Source: Myxococcota bacterium (GTDB taxonomy: Bacteria; Myxococcota_A; Bradymonadia; UBA7976; UBA1532). From it: 62,094 nt of DNA. This document shows, in pieces, positions 60,206 through 62,094 of this stretch. The notes under the pieces are model-generated. The model had not been told where the DNA came from and did no database searches. It worked only from the letters and a program-made list of their open reading frames with translations. The DNA lies in NCBI GenBank assembly GCA_023150895.1, contig JAKLJY010000034.1:5143-67236 (forward strand), read 5' to 3'. The position numbers were made by a program, and so were the translations under genes. Positions within the stretch are counted from its first letter, which is position 1, and each line of letters begins with the position of its first letter.

Positions 60206-62094
60206 GGCTCGGCCCCTCCCTTCGGGGACGGCACGGGGCCCGGCGGGTAGACGACGTCGGGTTTGGGCATGTAGCCCTCGATGGGACGGGAGACGCTGCC
60301 CCGGATGCGTCCCTCGAGCACGTCGACGGGCAGCGGCGGCGTGAGCTGAAACTCGAAGCCGCGGGAGGCCAGGCGCACCTCGTAGACGTTGCCGTCCTTG
60401 TAGAACTTCCGCGAGGCGTTCAGCCGCTGGTCCCCCATGACCTTCTTGTTCCGGTGGTTGAGCAGGAAGTCGTAGAGCCGCACCGCGAGGTGATTCATGA
60501 GCCGGTGACAGCCGTGGCTGAACTTGGCCGGGTTGGTGATGGACAGGTAATCGCTCGAGCCGTGGGCCCGGATGCCGTTGTCCCAGTCCGGGCGTCCGTC
60601 CTGACCGGGGACGACGAAGTAACCGGCGACGAGTCCGTACGCGGAGAGATAGCCCGGCCCCATTTCGTCGTAATTCACGATGCGCTGGCGCTTGCCGTTC
60701 ACGTCCGCAGCCTTGACGAGGCCCCGGATGGGCGTGCTCGGGGGTGCAACCCAGGTCGGCCCGGAGAGGATCTTGCGGATGACCCGTTTGCCCACGTCCG
60801 AGCCCTTGTAGCGGTAGTACTCGTAGCCGTTGGCGGCCTGCTCGGCGCGCCAGCCCCCGATGGTCGTCGGCCAGTGGATGATCGGGAATCGCTGCCCCTC
60901 GTGCGTCACGTAGAGGGTGAACCGCGGCATCCGCTCGCGGGCCGGGTAACGCAGCACGCCGTCGTCGCCCCAGGTCGGTTGGTACCAGACGTCGCCGCGG
61001 TCGACGACGACGTCCATTTCCATGTGGTCCCGATGATACTCGGGGCGCTGAGGCAGCCGGACGGCCGCCTGCAGCCAGTCGAAGACGTCGGCGGGCTGGG
61101 CCTTCAGGAAGGCGAGCAGGGCTTCGGGCGTCTGCAGGCCGAGCTGGACGAGCGCCGCGTCGGTGAACTCCTGGACGAGGTTGCGCACGGGCACCGTCTC
61201 CCCGGCGGCGTTGCGCCACGTCGCCGGTTGCCCGTCGACCGTGGCCGTCCCGTCCTCGAGAATGCGCGCGGCCTCGGTGACGCGCTCGCGCAGGGCCCGC
61301 ACGAACTGGTCGTAGTTGGACTCGAGCGGGCGGCGCGCGAGCATCTTCATCGTGCCCGGTCGCATGCCCGGGTACTCGTAGATCATGTGGCGCATCTGGA
61401 AGCTCTGGAGCGCTTCCCGAAAGACGCCGTCGTCCGGATCGACCTTGAATCGGGCGTTGGCCTTCAGGTGGCCGTCGCATTTGAGGCGCTTGATGACCTC
61501 GGGCAGCGCGCGCGCCTGGCGATGGGCGACGTCGACGGCCGCGGCCTCGTCGGCGAGATCGGCCCGGGCGGCGACGAGGGCTTCAACCGTCGGGAAGCCG
61601 CCCTGGACGCGCGCCTCGTCGAGTTGTTTGCGCATGCGGGCGATCGCGGCGTCGGCGGCCTTCTGATCCTTGGGCTTTCGCAGCGGGATGCGCTCCACCG
61701 AGCCGAGCAGCGCGTAGTCGATCTCGCGGTGGCAGGCCTTCTCTTCGTCCCGCAGGAGCCGGGCGCGGACGACACCCAACGACGGCGGGAGTCCGAAGAG
61801 TTCGAGGAAGTTCTCGGCGCCGGTGGGGAGCTCGCGGCCGTCGCCGTCCGTCCGGTCGTTCGCGAGTCCGATGTAGATCGGCCGGTAGCGGTTGGGGAGG
61901 TGCTGGCCTTCGTCGTCTTCGAACTCGGCGAAGATGTAGGGCGTCCAGTCGTTGCGCAGGTTCAGCAGCGTGAACCCCTGCCCCGCGAGGGTCTCCGGGG
62001 GCACGGTGCCCGTGCGGTCCGCCCCGTCGATGAAAACGCGAACGGGGTGGGCCGGATCCGCGACGACCTGGGGGGCCGCACCCGGGACGGCCGG
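60202..62094 (-). CDS. L,D-transpeptidase (YkuD family), N-terminus beyond window
   Basis: At least 630 residues, with the start off the right edge; the reading frame is open to base 62094. The C-terminal catalytic domain (about residues 380-540 of the visible part) has the YkuD landmarks IIHWPTTIGGW, the catalytic cysteine and histidine in SHGCHR, preceded 14 residues earlier by HGSSDYLSI. The usual SHGCIR is changed to SHGCHR. The earlier 350 residues are helical with charged segments and a YPGMRPGTMKML stretch and have no assigned domain. It should make 3-3 cross-links or link a lipoprotein to peptidoglycan. A PEGA protein is coupled downstream. Confidence 0.88.
   Translation of the reverse strand, partial: PAVPGAAPQVVADPAHPVRVFIDGADRTGTVPPETLAGQGFTLLNLRNDWTPYIFAEFEDDEGQHLPNRYRPIYIGLANDRTDGDGRELPTGAENFLELFGLPPSLGVVRARLLRDEEKACHREIDYALLGSVERIPLRKPKDQKAADAAIARMRKQLDEARVQGGFPTVEALVAARADLADEAAAVDVAHRQARALPEVIKRLKCDGHLKANARFKVDPDDGVFREALQSFQMRHMIYEYPGMRPGTMKMLARRPLESNYDQFVRALRERVTEAARILEDGTATVDGQPATWRNAAGETVPVRNLVQEFTDAALVQLGLQTPEALLAFLKAQPADVFDWLQAAVRLPQRPEYHRDHMEMDVVVDRGDVWYQPTWGDDGVLRYPARERMPRFTLYVTHEGQRFPIIHWPTTIGGWRAEQAANGYEYYRYKGSDVGKRVIRKILSGPTWVAPPSTPIRGLVKAADVNGKRQRIVNYDEMGPGYLSAYGLVAGYFVVPGQDGRPDWDNGIRAHGSSDYLSITNPAKFSHGCHRLMNHLAVRLYDFLLNHRNKKVMGDQRLNASRKFYKDGNVYEVRLASRGFEFQLTPPLPVDVLEGRIRGSVSRPIEGYMPKPDVVYPPGPVPSPKGGAEP

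Overview
The window is a very GC-rich stretch of bacterial chromosome, dense with genes and with very few gaps. Several features together suggest a predatory or social deltaproteobacterial-type organism (Myxococcota or a Bradymonadales-like relative): long cysteine-rich lipoproteins, a MopE-like lipoprotein with repeated C-N-G-x-D-D-D-C-D-G motifs, large Ser/Thr kinases fused to ATPase/TPR modules, Asp/Ala-rich linkers after lipoboxes, and a DUF1592/DUF1501-type pair. This placement is inferred from gene content, not from a marker gene. No rRNA, tRNA, CRISPR array, insertion sequence or phage gene was seen.

Layout. 1-6.7 kb: a kinase-ATPase cut by the left edge, a divergent Cys-rich lipoprotein, and a three-gene ABC-2 exporter with overlapping stops and starts. 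6.8-9.4 kb: an acetyltransferase, two methionine-salvage genes (mtnB, mtnD) and a convergent alpha/beta hydrolase. 9.35-17.1 kb, minus strand: a MopE-like lipoprotein, a two-module peptidoglycan amidase, a vWA/zinc-ribbon/FHA membrane protein and two small membrane genes. 17.1-24.1 kb, plus strand: a cyclic-nucleotide-domain/acetoacetate-decarboxylase fusion coupled to a phytoene-desaturase-like FAD enzyme, then a full-length kinase-ATPase-TPR protein. 24.1-33.4 kb: msrB with an alkaline phosphatase lipoprotein, an ArsR regulator, a remarkable AAA+ unfoldase fused to a release-factor-2-like protein, and the acetate pathway operon ackA-pta. 33.7-35.9 kb: a MacB-like permease and a FemAB-like transferase. 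35.9-42.2 kb, minus strand: a surface-polysaccharide cluster (toroid protein, two related glycosyltransferases around a flippase, wecB). 42.4-44.9 kb: a small secreted protein, NDH-2 and a methyltransferase, all coupled. 44.9-50.2 kb, minus strand: DUF3516 helicase, HAMP membrane protein, HEAT-repeat protein, DUF3419 (BtaA-like) protein. 50.7-55.4 kb, plus strand: cytochrome-like DUF1592/DUF1588 lipoprotein with a Tat-exported DUF1501 partner, then a TerB/DUF697 protein. 55.4-62.1 kb: RseP, a second long Cys-rich lipoprotein, a PEGA protein and an L,D-transpeptidase cut by the right edge.

Two themes recur. One is cell-envelope work: peptidoglycan hydrolysis and cross-linking, lipoproteins, polysaccharide export, RseP. 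The other is signalling built from degenerate domains: a kinase with altered catalytic residues, an FHA lacking its usual arginine, a cNMP domain lacking its usual glutamate. The strongest candidate for something undescribed is the Clp-type AAA+ protein at 27254-30118. Its last third aligns end to end with peptide chain release factor 2 but has lost the GGQ motif, which suggests a factor that couples ribosome binding to unfolding.
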